A DNA stretch of 64,000 nt from Sodalis praecaptivus (GCF_000517425.1 NZ_CP006569.1:2170001-2234000), one strand, 5' to 3'; counted from the first letter of the stretch, positions 9,501 through 18,009 are shown. A program made the numbers and translations. Notes: generated by a model from the letters alone, not told the origin.

Positions 9501-10450
9501 AGGGCAAAGATCTGGACAGTCTAAAAGCCCAGCTTAAAGACAGCGTTCAGCAGACCCTGGCGGCGGTCGCGGAGGAAGGGCTGGAGCAGGAAAATGTGCA
9601 AAGTTGGCATTTTGGCTCCCTACCGCAGCGGTTTGAGCAGAAAAAGGGCGGCTATCGGCTTATGGCTTGGCCGGCGCTGGTGGACGAGCGGCAAAGCGTC
9701 GCCATCAGGCTGTTTGAGACCGAAGAGCAGCAGCGGCGGGCCATGTGGCAGGGCGTACGCCGCCTGCTGCTGCTCAATATTCCCTCGCCGGTCAAATATC
9801 TGCACGAAAAATTGCCCAATAAAGCCAAACTGGGGCTCTATTTCAATCCTTACGGCAAGGTGCTGGAGCTGATAGACGATTGTATCAGCTGCGGCGTGGA
9901 TAAGCTGATGGCGGAACAGGGCGGGCTGGTGTGGCAGGAGCAGGACTATTTGCGGCTACAAGAGCATGTGCGCGGCCATCTTAACCCGGTGGTGGTCGAC
10001 ATCGCCAGTCTGGTGGAGCAAATTTTAAGCGTGGTGTTCGCCATCAATAAGCGGCTGAAAGGGAAAGTCGATCTTAGCCTGGCGCTGGCGCTGTCCGATA
10101 TCAAAAGCCAGCTCGACGGCCTGGTGTACCGCGGCTTTGTCACCGCGAGCGGCGAGCGGCGGCTGGCGGACATTTTACGCTATTTGCGCGCCATCGAGCG
10201 CCGCCTGGATAAATTGGCCATCGATCCGCATCGGGACCGCGCACAGATGCTGAAAGTGGAAGCGGTGCAGCAGGCGTGGCGGCAATGGTTGGCCAAACTC
10301 CCGGCCGCCCGACGAGAAGAGGAGGCTGTGGCGGACATTCGCTGGATGATTGAAGAGCTCCGGGTCAGTTTTTTTGCCCAACAGTTGGGGACGCCGGCCC
10401 CCGTCTCGGAAAAACGCATTCAGCAGGCCATGGATGTTATTCAGCCGTAA
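6563..10450 (+). CDS. hrpA: ATP-dependent RNA helicase HrpA
   Basis: A 1,295-residue DEAH-box 3'-5' RNA helicase (E. coli HrpA is about 1,300), which in E. coli resolves stalled or collided ribosomes and processes some fimbrial mRNA. The Walker A motif GETGSGKT is at residues 97-104, DEAH at 194-197, then SATID, LATNVAETSLT and QRKGRCGR for the RecA2 motifs, followed by winged-helix, ratchet and OB-fold regions and the long HrpA-specific C-terminal DUF3418 part. GTG was taken as start because AGGAAAG lies six bases upstream and the N-terminus lines up with the family. Intact. Confidence 0.96.
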   Translation: MNSPLAALTATLDDVMIRDKTVLKRRLRGAAKRPLSGEQQQRWQREMETAIAASRQRVQDRRAAVPVITYPENLPVSQKRQAILEAVRDHQVVIVAGETGSGKTTQLPKICLALGRGVTGMIGHTQPRRLAARSVADRIAGELETPLGGAVGYKVRFNDQIGDNTLVKLMTDGILLAEIQQDRLLLQYDTLIIDEAHERSLNIDFILGYLHQLLPRRPDLKVIITSATIDPERFSRHFHHAPIIEVSGRTYPVEVRYRPLAEQADDEGDQAQGIYDAVQELGKEGPGDILIFLSGEREIRDTADGLNRLNLPHTEVLPLYARLSNAEQNRVFQSHSGRRIVLATNVAETSLTVPGIKYVIDPGTARISRYSFRTKVQRLPIEPISQASANQRKGRCGRVSEGICIRLYSEQDFLSRPAFTDPEILRTHLASVILQMTALGLGDIAMFPFVEAPDKRHIQDGVRLLEELGALEGETAEGYRLSPLGRQLAQLPLDPRLARMVLAARSGGCVREVMIIAAALSIQDPRERPMDKKQASDEKHRRFADKESDFLAFVNLWDYLQTQQKALSSSQLRRQCRVDFLSYLRVREWQDVYTQLRQTVKTLGLPINAQPADYRSLHSALLTGLLSHIGQKDTDKPEYTGTRNARFALYPGSALFKKPPKWTMVAELVETSRLWGRIAARIEPEWIEPLAPHLVKRSYSEPHWEKAAAAVMAAERVTLLGLPIVIGRKVNYGAIDPALCRTLFIRHALVEGDWQTRHPFFRANRRLLDEVEELEHKSRRRDILVDDETLFAFYDGRIGEEVVSARHFDSWWQREQKADPERLNFEKTMLVRAGAEAISAVDYPNTWRQGSLKLRLSYQFEPGSDADGVTVHIPLPLLNQVSPQGFDWQIPGIRRELVIALIKSLPKPLRRNFVPAPNYAEAFLERVTAGDTPLLDALERELRRMSGVTIEREAWQLDQVPDHLKMTFRVVDEQQKTLAEGKDLDSLKAQLKDSVQQTLAAVAEEGLEQENVQSWHFGSLPQRFEQKKGGYRLMAWPALVDERQSVAIRLFETEEQQRRAMWQGVRRLLLLNIPSPVKYLHEKLPNKAKLGLYFNPYGKVLELIDDCISCGVDKLMAEQGGLVWQEQDYLRLQEHVRGHLNPVVVDIASLVEQILSVVFAINKRLKGKVDLSLALALSDIKSQLDGLVYRGFVTASGERRLADILRYLRAIERRLDKLAIDPHRDRAQMLKVEAVQQAWRQWLAKLPAARREEEAVADIRWMIEELRVSFFAQQLGTPAPVSEKRIQQAMDVIQP

Positions 10451-10466
10451 ACCGTGCGTGAAAAGT

Positions 10467-10487
10467 GCCGGCGCTTAGGGCGCCGGC
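10467..10487. terminator. Hairpin between convergent hrpA and ydgD
   Basis: GCCGGCGC (10467-10474) pairs with GCGCCGGC (10480-10487) around TTAGG. On the minus strand the hairpin is followed by ACTTTTC, giving a short U-tract for ydgD transcripts; on the plus strand no T-run follows. It overlaps the ydgD stop codon and probably ends ydgD and perhaps hrpA transcription. Confidence 0.6.
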
Positions 10488-11293
10488 GTATCCCGCTCCC
10501 CGGCGCTGAGTTGCGTCAGCTGGTCGCGAATCGCGGTAATCGCCAGCGCGCGGTTATCGGCCCGGTAGCGGTCTTTCGCCAGCGGCGCCGAACTTTGGAT
10601 GGCTATCAATCGCCAGCCGGTCAAGGTATAGAGCATGAGCGGCGAGCCGCTGTCGCCAGGCAGCGTGTCGCAGCGGTGCGATAGCACCGCACGCTGCGCC
10701 CAGCCGGTAATCTGACAGTTTTCATGGCGATAGAGCGTATCGAGATGATCCTCGGGATAACCGGCCTGCGTAACGTGCCGTTCTGCTTGTTTCAACTGAA
10801 GGGTTAACTCTTCGCGATCACCTTCCCAAAGCGGCAGCGGCTTTAATGCCGTGAAAGCCTGTTTCAGGCGAATTAACGCAAAATCTTCCCCGGCCGCCGA
10901 CGGCGGTACCACCCAGCCATCCCCGGCGGGTTTCAATCGTCTGCCTAGCGAAGAGGAGACCAGTGTTTCGATCGCGCTGGTCTGATAGCGCCAGCGCTGG
11001 TGGTCGGCGACAAAACGTAACATAACGGCGGGGTCGATTTTCCCCGGCGGCGTCAGCACACAATGGCCGGCCGTCAACGCCAGATGCGCAGAGATAAGCG
11101 TGGCGGTACACAAATTGCCGCTGGCGGTTTCCACCTGGCCAATAGCCTGCCACGGCCAACCGGTGGGATCCATAATGGCCTGACGTTGGTCGTGGCCGAA
11201 GAAAAGCGTGCGCTGCTCGTCGCTTAATGCGGCGGCGGCGCGGGACAAAGGGATCATCGTGACCAATAACACCAGCAATGGCGCAATACGCAT
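10475..11293 (-). CDS. ydgD: Secreted trypsin-like serine protease, YdgD
   Basis: A 272-residue predicted periplasmic S1-family protease of unknown substrate. A signal peptide ([21 protein letters not shown]) precedes the mature chain. The catalytic triad is visible: His in LALTAGHC, Asp in [10 protein letters not shown], Ser in [13 protein letters not shown]. The text closely follows E. coli YdgD (273 residues), including [11 protein letters not shown] and [13 protein letters not shown] at 11293 gives a clean signal peptide, although its ribosome site is weak; a GTG at 11347 would add 18 polar residues. It sits downstream of ydgU and asr in the E. coli order. Confidence 0.88.
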   Translation of the reverse strand: MRIAPLLVLLVTMIPLSRAAAALSDEQRTLFFGHDQRQAIMDPTGWPWQAIGQVETASGNLCTATLISAHLALTAGHCVLTPPGKIDPAVMLRFVADHQRWRYQTSAIETLVSSSLGRRLKPAGDGWVVPPSAAGEDFALIRLKQAFTALKPLPLWEGDREELTLQLKQAERHVTQAGYPEDHLDTLYRHENCQITGWAQRAVLSHRCDTLPGDSGSPLMLYTLTGWRLIAIQSSAPLAKDRYRADNRALAITAIRDQLTQLSAGERDTPAP

Positions 11294-11439
11294 AGAAAGA
11301 CGTGCCTTATGATTATCTCGAGATTCATCCGTGCGGCGTTTACTCACTATAGCCGATAATAGTCACCAAGGAGAGTAAAAAACGTTGTGTTTCAGTTGGC
11401 TAAAGGCAGCTAGCCGTAGGCTGTCCGTCTGTCGGGTAG

Positions 11440-11520
11440 TCAGAGGTAGAATGACGCACTAATCAGCGCGCAGAGGATCAAGACGCCCAGAATAATTTCA
11501 TAGCGATAACGTCGCAGCAT
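11440..11520 (-). CDS. ydgU: Small inner-membrane protein YdgU
   Basis: A 26-residue single-span protein, MLRRYRYEIILGVLILCALI followed by SASFYL and a TGA stop. It matches E. coli YdgU (27 residues, MVGRYRFEFILIILILCALI and on), with the same basic head, one hydrophobic helix and Phe-Tyr-Leu end. It lies between asr and ydgD on the same strand, exactly as in E. coli. The ribosome site is weak (AGG about 12 bases upstream). Too short for gene callers, so synteny plus sequence is the support. Function unknown. Confidence 0.85.
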   Translation of the reverse strand: MLRRYRYEIILGVLILCALISASFYL

Positions 11521-11538
11521 AGACCGGACCCTAATAAA

Positions 11539-11564
11539 GCGACACCCGGAATTCCGGGTGTCGC
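11539..11564 (-). terminator. Perfect palindrome between asr and ydgU, likely asr terminator
   Basis: A 26-base perfect inverted repeat (13-base arms, starting GCGACACCCGG and centred on GAATTC) lies past the asr stop on the minus strand and is followed by TTTATTAG. It should fold as an 11-base stem with an AATT loop. The T-rich tail is short, so readthrough into ydgU is plausible. Confidence 0.65.
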
Positions 11565-11658
11565 GGTAGAGCGATTTTCCGCGGACCTGGCCCGCGAAGA
11601 CCCTGGCCGAGCGCGGCGGTGAGGGGGAGTAACCGCCGGTCGGCAGGGGTTACCTCAA

Positions 11659-11973
11659 TTAAGCGGCAGGCGTGGCGGCAGCGGCTTTCGGCGCGGCTTT
11701 GGTGTGTTTTTTCACGTGTTTCTTCGCGGCCTGGGCGGTCTGGGTGGCTGCAACTTTTTTATGTTTCTTAACGGGTTTCTTCGCCGCCTGAGCAGTTTGT
11801 GCCGGTGCGGTTTTCTTGGCTTTCTTGTGTTTTTTGACGTGATGCACGGTTTTTGCCGGCGCCGTTTGGGTGGTGGTGCTGCCGGCGGCCGGTGCGGTGG
11901 TGGTATCAGCAGCGAAAGCGGCGCTGGACAATCCCATGGTGGCGGCAACAATCAGTGCGAAAATCTTTTTCAT
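11659..11973 (-). CDS. asr: Acid shock protein Asr
   Basis: A 104-residue periplasmic, very basic, Lys/Ala-rich protein induced by low pH in E. coli. The signal peptide [21 protein letters not shown] is nearly that of E. coli Asr; the mature part repeats AQAAKKxVKKHKK blocks ([29 protein letters not shown] split over two copies), typical of this intrinsically disordered family. ATG at 11973 was chosen for the signal peptide and TGAGGA upstream. An RstA box lies 107 bases upstream and rstBA is the neighbouring operon; in E. coli asr is an RstA target but sits elsewhere relative to rstAB. Here target and regulator are adjacent. Confidence 0.93.
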   Translation of the reverse strand: MKKIFALIVAATMGLSSAAFAADTTTAPAAGSTTTQTAPAKTVHHVKKHKKAKKTAPAQTAQAAKKPVKKHKKVAATQTAQAAKKHVKKHTKAAPKAAAATPAA

Positions 11974-12079
11974 TATCATATCCTCAGCATTGCGGTTTCG
12001 GTGACAACCCCGAGTCGGGGCCGATGACGGAAGCTTAGGGGAAGGCGCGCGCGTTGTAAGTAAGTGAATGGTATCGCTC

Positions 12080-12093
12080 TGTAACCGTTTGTA
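12080..12093 (-). promoter_or_regulatory. RstA box upstream of asr
   Basis: The minus strand reads TACAAACGGTTACA, twelve of fourteen to the RstA box TACATNTNGTTACA (N counted as match). It lies 107 bases from the asr start codon. In E. coli RstA binds such a box to activate asr in acid, so this is very likely the same control. Confidence 0.75.
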
Positions 12094-12230
12094 CGACCTG
12101 CGGGTCACTATGACTCAAGGAGGTCACGCCTTGAGGTTAGGCAGTCATATCCGACGTCACCTTCCGCTGCCGCCGCGCCTCGGCCGCCGGCTGAGGGGAA
12201 GCATGCTCCCGTGGGCTCACCGTCATAACG

Positions 12231-12250
12231 GATATTAGTTACAACATACT
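12231..12250 (-). promoter_or_regulatory. Replication terminator (Ter) site of the Tus type
   Basis: Minus strand AGTATGTTGTAACTAAT matches the Tus-binding core AGTATGTTGTAACTAAA at 16 of 17 positions, including the essential G at position 6 and GTTGTAAC. It lies just past rstB, which is where E. coli has TerB, inside the tus promoter. No tus gene follows: the next frame is asr. As written the site would block forks arriving from higher window coordinates, if a Tus protein exists elsewhere in the genome. Confidence 0.85.
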
Positions 12251-12325
12251 ATAGATTGGCATCATTGTTAACCCTCGTCCGGCGCAAGCGCTCCAACAAC
12301 GCATCCCCAGAGCAGCGCGGGCAGA

Positions 12326-13624
12326 CTAACCGTGTGGGTAAGCGGCCGCCGGTTTGAGCGGCCAGCGGAACAGAAAACGCGCGCCGCCCAGATGGCTTTC
12401 GCCGACGCTAATCTCGCCGCCATAGGCGAGGGCGATGGAGTGAACGATGGCCAATCCCAGGCCGCAGCCGCCGGTGGTGCGATCGCGGCTGGGATCCAGG
12501 CGCACAAAGGGCTCGAAAATCCGTTCGCGTTCTGCCGCCGGGATCCCCGGGCCGTCATCATCGACCTGCAGATATCCCCAGTCGCCCTGCTGGCCGAGAC
12601 GGATGCTGATGCTTTGACGGCTGTAGCGCAGCGCGTTATTTACCAGATTATCCAGCACCCGTTCGGTAAGCCGTTCATCCAGGGGACCGAAATCGCCCTC
12701 GGCGGGGACCTCCTGTGCAATAGCGCGCTCCGGATGCAGGGTGCGCATATCCTCGATTTTCTCGCCGAGCCAGCGCGGTAGATCAAAGGCGGTCAGATTA
12801 AGCACCACCTGCGGCCGGTCGAGCCGGGCGAACGTCAACAGCTCATCGATAAGCCCCTCCAACTGGGCAATGTCATGATTCAGACGTTCTTGCTCATCCG
12901 GGGCCACGCCTTCGCTCATCGCCAGCCGGTAGCGCAAGCGTACCAGCGGCGTTCGCAGCTCGTGGGCGATGCCGTCGATAAGCCGTTTTTTACTGGCGAT
13001 GAGCGTGTTGACGCTATCCGCCATTTGGTTGAAAGCGATACCCAGCCGATAGAGACTGGAAGCGCTATCAAAATGGGTACGCTCATTGAGATGGCCCTGG
13101 CCGAGACGCTGCGCGGCCAGCTCCAGCTTCAGCATGTCCTGCCAGTGCGGGCGCATCCAGACGAATACCGGAAAGGCCAGCGACAGGCCTATCATGACCA
13201 GTAGCGCCAAATCCAGCAGGCGCATCTCGTGCAGAAAGAATAAATAGGGGATCGGCCCGACCGCCAGCACGTAATTACTGCGCGGAATACGCTGGATAAA
13301 GGTGTATTCGTCATCAAGGGCGAGGATTTCGCCACGCCGTAAACGCCGGTCGGAATCCGGCCGCAGACGGAATTTTTTCATCGGCTCGATATGCAACTTA
13401 AACGACAGATTGAGATCAAGACGGTTGATGGTTTTGTTCCAGTCGCGCGGCGGGATGGCGCGCAGTTCACTTTTCATCAGATAAAGCGAACTTTTCATCA
13501 AATCATCAAGGGATTTGCGGCCGGCGCGCTCGGCGGTGACTTTGTAGACCAGTCCCACCAATAGCGTCATGACCAGAAAGCAAACGAACAAAAGCAGGTA
13601 GAACTGGATAAAGAGCTTTCTCAT
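12326..13624 (-). CDS. rstB: Sensor histidine kinase RstB
   Basis: A 432-residue inner-membrane sensor kinase (E. coli 433). Two membrane spans (about residues 5-28 and 136-158) enclose a periplasmic sensor of about 105 residues. A HAMP linker follows, then the HisKA box with His221 in IDGIAHELRTPL, and the ATPase with N box DNLVNNALRYS, DDGPGIP and GCGLGLAIV. It overlaps rstA by four bases (ATGA), so the pair is coupled. Senses acid/low Mg-linked signals through RstA; downstream come the Ter site and asr. Intact. Confidence 0.96.
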   Translation of the reverse strand: MRKLFIQFYLLLFVCFLVMTLLVGLVYKVTAERAGRKSLDDLMKSSLYLMKSELRAIPPRDWNKTINRLDLNLSFKLHIEPMKKFRLRPDSDRRLRRGEILALDDEYTFIQRIPRSNYVLAVGPIPYLFFLHEMRLLDLALLVMIGLSLAFPVFVWMRPHWQDMLKLELAAQRLGQGHLNERTHFDSASSLYRLGIAFNQMADSVNTLIASKKRLIDGIAHELRTPLVRLRYRLAMSEGVAPDEQERLNHDIAQLEGLIDELLTFARLDRPQVVLNLTAFDLPRWLGEKIEDMRTLHPERAIAQEVPAEGDFGPLDERLTERVLDNLVNNALRYSRQSISIRLGQQGDWGYLQVDDDGPGIPAAERERIFEPFVRLDPSRDRTTGGCGLGLAIVHSIALAYGGEISVGESHLGGARFLFRWPLKPAAAYPHG

Positions 13625-14349
13625 GGCCGGGCGCGCTCCCAGGCGTTGGGGGCAAACAAATAGCCTTTATTGCGGATGGTTTTGATACGAAACGGCTCAA
13701 GAGCGCTGTCGTCGAGCTTTTTACGCAGACGGGATATCGCCACGTCGATGCTGCGGTCCAGGCCGTCATAACTGACGCCGCGCAGCTTTTTCAGCAGCGC
13801 CTCGCGATCCATTATCTGTCCGGCATGGCAGGCGAGCTCCCAGAGCAGTTCAAAGTCCGCCGTGGAGAGCAAAACGGTGTGGCCGTCGAGGATCACCTGA
13901 CGATTGATGGCGTCGATACTCAGTTGACCAAAGTGCAGCACGCTGGCGGTGCTCGCGGCGGCGGCGGACGCAGGCGCGCGCGCGGCGCCGCTATTCTGGC
14001 GCAAATGCAGCCGTACGCGGGCCAGCAACACCGCGGGCGGCGTCGTTTTAAGAATATAATCGTTGGCGCCCATCTCCAGCGCCAGCACATGATTCATATC
14101 GCTGTCCAGCGAGGTCAACAAGACGATAGGGCCCGCATAGCGGGGACGTAAATCCCGGCACAGCGTCATACCGTCTTTGCCGGGCAACAGGATATCCAGC
14201 AGCACCAGATCGGGCGCGTGCGCCTCGATAACCTCCAGCGCCCGGTCGCCGCGCGGCTCCACTATCACCTCGAAGTCGTGCTTACCCAGCCAGGCGGCTA
14301 TCAGAGTGCCGACTTCGCTATCGTCTTCTACATATACGATCTTGTTCAT
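13621..14349 (-). CDS. rstA: Response regulator RstA
   Basis: A 242-residue OmpR-family DNA-binding response regulator. The receiver carries the acidic pair ED at residues 8-9, phosphoacceptor Asp in LVLLDILLPGKDG (about residue 52), LTSLDSD with the conserved Thr/Ser, and Lys in ILKTTPP. An Ala-rich linker (ARAPASAAAASTAS) longer than usual joins it to a winged-helix domain with LSTADFELLWELACHAG and the recognition segment SIDVAISRLRKKL. ATG at 14349 was preferred to an in-frame TTG one codon earlier. First gene of rstAB. Confidence 0.95.
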   Translation of the reverse strand: MNKIVYVEDDSEVGTLIAAWLGKHDFEVIVEPRGDRALEVIEAHAPDLVLLDILLPGKDGMTLCRDLRPRYAGPIVLLTSLDSDMNHVLALEMGANDYILKTTPPAVLLARVRLHLRQNSGAARAPASAAAASTASVLHFGQLSIDAINRQVILDGHTVLLSTADFELLWELACHAGQIMDREALLKKLRGVSYDGLDRSIDVAISRLRKKLDDSALEPFRIKTIRNKGYLFAPNAWERARP

Positions 14350-14409
14350 CAATGGACTTTACCGCCTTCCAACGCCAACATCCCCGCCCAGAGCATACCG
14401 CCACTCGCG

Positions 14410-14460
14410 CCTCGACGCCACGTGCCGGGATAAATGATTTGTTAACAGCAATAAAGGTGA
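14410..14460 (-). promoter_or_regulatory. Possible PhoP box upstream of rstA
   Basis: On the minus strand TGTTAA-CAAAT-CATTTA resembles the PhoP direct repeat (T/G)GTTTA-N5-(T/G)GTTTA at nine of twelve positions. In E. coli rstA is PhoP-activated. The match is weak and the placement relative to a -10 is not established. Confidence 0.25.
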
Positions 14461-14625
14461 GATCCCGGCCGCAAATGTTGACAAAGAGGGGGCGATTGCG
14501 CGTGACCAGGTCAACTTTTAGCACTTGCCGATGCGGCTTAGCACCTATTATCCCGACCGTTATGATATAGTGCGAAACGGGCGAAAGGCGAGCGGCGCCA
14601 AACGGTTTAGAGAGGAACGGGCGAG

Positions 14626-15051
14626 ATGAGCAAACCTCAGTTTGCAAATGCCGAGCAGGGTGAAACCTTTTGCTTCGATTACACGGATTATCTCTCCGCG
14701 AGCTGTAAGAAACGCTGGAGTTTCATCGACGCGATATACGGCGTTATTCCCATTTTCGGCATGGTCACGCGCCAGGCCGCGGCGAGTAGCCAGACCGATC
14801 AGGAGAAGCTGAAAGCGTTGGCGTTGCAGGTTCTTTCAACCCAGGTGAATGATGAAACGAATATTATCCGGCTGATCACGCTTGCCGGCCAGCAGGGGCT
14901 GACCCGCTTTGATATTCAACTGCCTTACGCGCTCGAAGGGGAGCAACTGGCGCAGATCCGCCAGGAACTTGGCCCACCGCTGCAACTCACCCAACAAGAT
15001 GAGCGGCTGCTTATCCGTCTGCCTATCCCTAACGCCGCCACCTCGGCCTGA
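14626..15051 (+). CDS. Hypothetical protein, 141 aa
   Basis: Not recognised. A soluble, mixed-charge protein without signal peptide. Residues 36-50 (FIDAIYGVIPIFGMV) are moderately hydrophobic; the second half has alternating strand/helix text (LIRLITLAGQQGLTRFDIQLPYALEGEQLAQIRQELG) ending in DERLLIRLPIP, which suggests a small alpha/beta domain with a C-terminal strand. GAGG lies ten bases before the ATG. It is divergent from rstA and convergent with ydgH, in the place where E. coli has ydgC and folM. Codon use resembles the neighbours, so it is likely a native gene. Confidence 0.65.
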   Translation: MSKPQFANAEQGETFCFDYTDYLSASCKKRWSFIDAIYGVIPIFGMVTRQAAASSQTDQEKLKALALQVLSTQVNDETNIIRLITLAGQQGLTRFDIQLPYALEGEQLAQIRQELGPPLQLTQQDERLLIRLPIPNAATSA

Positions 15052-15185
15052 AACGCGCGCCTTGATCTGACTAATGTCTTCGTGTGCCAGGGGCCAGGGC
15101 CACAATAACCCCCGGCGCCTGGCGCGCGCGGCACATCGGCGGTGAAATTACCTCTACACGGCAGGCACTCAGGCTACGCGCGCCC

Positions 15186-16139
15186 TTATTTAAACAGGTC
15201 GGCGCTGATGGTCAGGTTACTGCCGCTCTGGTTCTGCTGCCACTGGCGCGTAATGTGATAAAACTTGGCGCCTTTCTTCGCCGCACGTCGCGCGGTTTCG
15301 GTTGAAATATCAGTTGAGCTATTGAAATGGCCGGTAAAGCTGATGGAGTCAAACGGAACCATTTGCGCCGCGGTGATGTTGTTAACTTCTTGAATCTTGG
15401 TGCCGTCAGGTAATGTGACGGTGTAACGCGTGCCGCGGGTGGATTGCGTTTCAAAGAAGCGGCCTACTTTACTGCTGGGGGACTCTGAGGAAGCGACGCC
15501 TGGAATTTCCACATTGGCGGCCGCAGCACCCCCGGCGGCCAGCGCCGCTTTACCGGCTTCTGAGTTGGCCGGGATCTTGTCCGGGCTCTGCACTACGCGC
15601 TTCGGCGCATCCGCTCGATAAATGAAGGCGGTGGCAAACTGGTTTCCGCCCTGATTGGCGTTTATCTGGCGCACAATATAGTAGGAGTCGGCGCCTTTGG
15701 CTTTCGCCGCTTTGGAAATGGCGTCATTGATTTCCGGCTGGTTGCGATAAAAACCGTTAACCGATACGGTATCATAAGGCTCCAGTAAATTGGCCTCGGT
15801 GCGCGGTAGTTCTTTGACGCCATTGAATACCCGGTACTGCGTCTCGGTGGAGGCGGCGGGCGCATCTTGACGATACAGATCGGCGGTGACGCGCCAGTTG
15901 CCGCTGTTGTTGGCGTCATTGATATTGACCACGTAAAACGCCGCGGCGCCAACCTGGTCCGCGCGGCGCGAAACCGCGGCGGCGGCATCGTTAATGGCGT
16001 TAAACCGACCGGTGATATTAATACGTTCAAAAGGCTGCAAACTGGCGGCCTTTTCCGGCGAAAGCTCCTGCGCCGCTTGCGCGGTAAAGGTCAGTAAAGT
16101 CATTAACGCCGATGTCAATAGTGTCTTCTTCAGCTTCAT
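15186..16139 (-). CDS. ydgH: YdgH, periplasmic protein with three DUF1471 domains
   Basis: A 317-residue secreted protein (E. coli YdgH 314). Signal peptide MKLKKTLLTSALMTLLTFTA ends at AQA. Three DUF1471/BhsA-McbA-like units follow, each with a PFxxI/V..G.F/Y opening and a FYxI/V..Q..N.SGN closing: PFERINITGRF, PYDTVSVNGFY and PFDSISFTGHF. A Pro/Ala-rich linker separates units two and three. ATG at 16139 has AAGGA seven bases upstream. Divergent from pntA, as in E. coli. The exact role is unknown; DUF1471 proteins are stress and biofilm linked. Confidence 0.93.
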   Translation of the reverse strand: MKLKKTLLTSALMTLLTFTAQAAQELSPEKAASLQPFERINITGRFNAINDAAAAVSRRADQVGAAAFYVVNINDANNSGNWRVTADLYRQDAPAASTETQYRVFNGVKELPRTEANLLEPYDTVSVNGFYRNQPEINDAISKAAKAKGADSYYIVRQINANQGGNQFATAFIYRADAPKRVVQSPDKIPANSEAGKAALAAGGAAAANVEIPGVASSESPSSKVGRFFETQSTRGTRYTVTLPDGTKIQEVNNITAAQMVPFDSISFTGHFNSSTDISTETARRAAKKGAKFYHITRQWQQNQSGSNLTISADLFK

Positions 16140-16466
16140 AAAAAATCCTTTCGACAAACGCTTTCACGCAAAATGTGCTGAACTGTTGATGTATAACAGA
16201 ATAGGCGCCGATTATGGCATGTAATAATGGCAACTGTCTCAGCATTTCATGTGACGATTGACAACATTTGCTTTTAACGACCTGCATGCGGCGGGATTTT
16301 TATCCCAAAACGTAATTAACCGGCACAAAACATAGACCGCTTATCTTAATTTAAGTAGGTTAGTAGTTGACGCCTGCTGGATTTCCCGGGCGGCGGCCCG
16401 TGATGCCGCGCGTTCCGGCACCGGCAACCTGTCATTTACAAAAGAACTGAATAATAAGGGAAAGCT
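16140..16466. promoter_or_regulatory. Divergent ydgH/pntA promoter region
   Basis: A 327-base gap between divergent genes. It holds a consensus -35 hexamer TTGACA at 16258-16263 on the plus strand without a convincing -10 at 16-18 bases, and a small hairpin GGGAT-TTTT-ATCCC near 16292. The half nearest pntA is AT-rich. No specific operator was recognised. Confidence 0.35.
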
Positions 16467-17999
16467 ATGCGTATTGGTGTACCAAAAGAACGCGTTGCCA
16501 ACGAAGCCCGGGTCGCCGCCACGCCTAAAACCGTCGAGCAATTGCTTAAGCTGGGTTTTAGTGTCGCGGTGGAAAACGGCGCCGGGACATTGGCGAGTTT
16601 CGAGGATGCCGCGTTTGTTGCGGCGGGTGCGACGTTGACAAATACCTCTGAAGTTTGGCAGTCCGATATCATTCTTAAAGTCAATGCGCCGACCGAGGAT
16701 GAAATTGCCCTGCTGAAAAGCGGCACGACGTTGATAAGTTTTATTTGGCCCGCGCAAAATGCCGACCTGCTGACGGCCCTGCGCGCCAAAAACGTCACCG
16801 TCATGGCGATGGACGCCGTGCCGCGTATTTCGCGCGCGCAGTCGCTAGATGCTCTGAGCTCGATGGCCAATATAGCCGGCTACCGCGCCATCGTTGAGGC
16901 CGCCCATGAATTCGGTCGCTTCTTTACCGGCCAGATTACCGCGGCGGGTAAGGTGCCGCCGGCGAAGGTGATGGTGATCGGCGCCGGCGTCGCGGGGCTG
17001 GCCGCCATCGGCACCGCCGGCAGCCTCGGCGCCGTGGTTCGCGCTTTCGATACTCGTCCCGAGGTGAAAGAACAGGTGCAAAGTATGGGCGCCGAGTTCC
17101 TCGAGCTGGAGTTTACAGAGGAGGCGGGTGGTTCCGATGGTTACGCCAAGGTCATGTCTGACGCCTTTATCAAAGCCGAAATGGCGCTGTTCGCCGCGCA
17201 GGCGCAAGATGTCGATATTATCGTCACCACCGCATTGATTCCGGGCAAGCCGGCCCCCCGTCTTATCACCAAAGAGATGGTCGCCAGCATGAAACCGGGC
17301 AGCGTTATTGTCGATCTGGCGGCGCAAACCGGCGGCAACTGTGAGCTGACCGTGGCGGACCAGGTGACGGTGACCGATAACGGCGTGCGAATTATCGGCT
17401 ATACCGATTTGCCCAGTCGGTTACCCACCCAGTCCTCCCAGCTGTACGCCACTAACTTAATAAACCTGTTAAAACTGCTCTGTAAAGAGAAGAATGGCGA
17501 TATTGTGGTGGATTTTGACGACGTCGTTATCCGCGGCGTTACCGTTATCCGTGACGGCGAATTAACCTGGCCGGCCCCGCCTATCACCGTGTCCGCTCAG
17601 CCGAAGCCGGCGCAGGCTGCCCCGGCGGCAACGCCCGCAGCGCCGCCCCGGCCGGCGTCGCCGTTGCGTAAATATGGGCTTATCGCCGTGGCTATCGTGT
17701 TATTTGGCGCCCTGGCGAATGCGGCCCCGCGCGATTTCTTATCGCACTTTACGGTGTTTGCCCTGGCATGCGTCGTGGGCTATTACGTCGTCTGGAATGT
17801 CAGCCATGCGCTGCACACCCCGTTAATGTCGGTCACCAATGCGATTTCAGGCATTATTGTCGTTGGCGCGTTATTACAAATCGGCGATGGCGGATGGGTC
17901 TCTTTCCTGTCGTTTATTGCCGTGCTGATTGCCAGCATCAATATCTTTGGTGGTTTCACCGTCACTCAGCGCATGCTGAAAATGTTTCGTAAAAATTAA
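16467..17999 (+). CDS. pntA: NAD(P) transhydrogenase subunit alpha
   Basis: Inner-membrane proton-translocating transhydrogenase subunit that carries the NAD(H) domain dI and the first part of the membrane domain. Its 510 residues equal E. coli PntA. Residues 1-380 form dI with [20 protein letters not shown], and [20 protein letters not shown] as the Rossmann loop. A Pro/Ala linker ([19 protein letters not shown]) leads into four membrane helices at about 400-510. It works with PntB to make NADPH using the proton gradient. Ten bases separate it from pntB, one operon. Confidence 0.97.
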   Translation: MRIGVPKERVANEARVAATPKTVEQLLKLGFSVAVENGAGTLASFEDAAFVAAGATLTNTSEVWQSDIILKVNAPTEDEIALLKSGTTLISFIWPAQNADLLTALRAKNVTVMAMDAVPRISRAQSLDALSSMANIAGYRAIVEAAHEFGRFFTGQITAAGKVPPAKVMVIGAGVAGLAAIGTAGSLGAVVRAFDTRPEVKEQVQSMGAEFLELEFTEEAGGSDGYAKVMSDAFIKAEMALFAAQAQDVDIIVTTALIPGKPAPRLITKEMVASMKPGSVIVDLAAQTGGNCELTVADQVTVTDNGVRIIGYTDLPSRLPTQSSQLYATNLINLLKLLCKEKNGDIVVDFDDVVIRGVTVIRDGELTWPAPPITVSAQPKPAQAAPAATPAAPPRPASPLRKYGLIAVAIVLFGALANAAPRDFLSHFTVFALACVVGYYVVWNVSHALHTPLMSVTNAISGIIVVGALLQIGDGGWVSFLSFIAVLIASINIFGGFTVTQRMLKMFRKN

Positions 18000-18009
18000 G
18001 GGGTGAACC

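Noticed and set aside
12050-12072. Second Ter-like stretch GTTGTAAGTAAGTG near asr
   Set aside because: Only the GTTGTAA part fits; the AGTAT half and the key C are missing, so Tus binding is unlikely.
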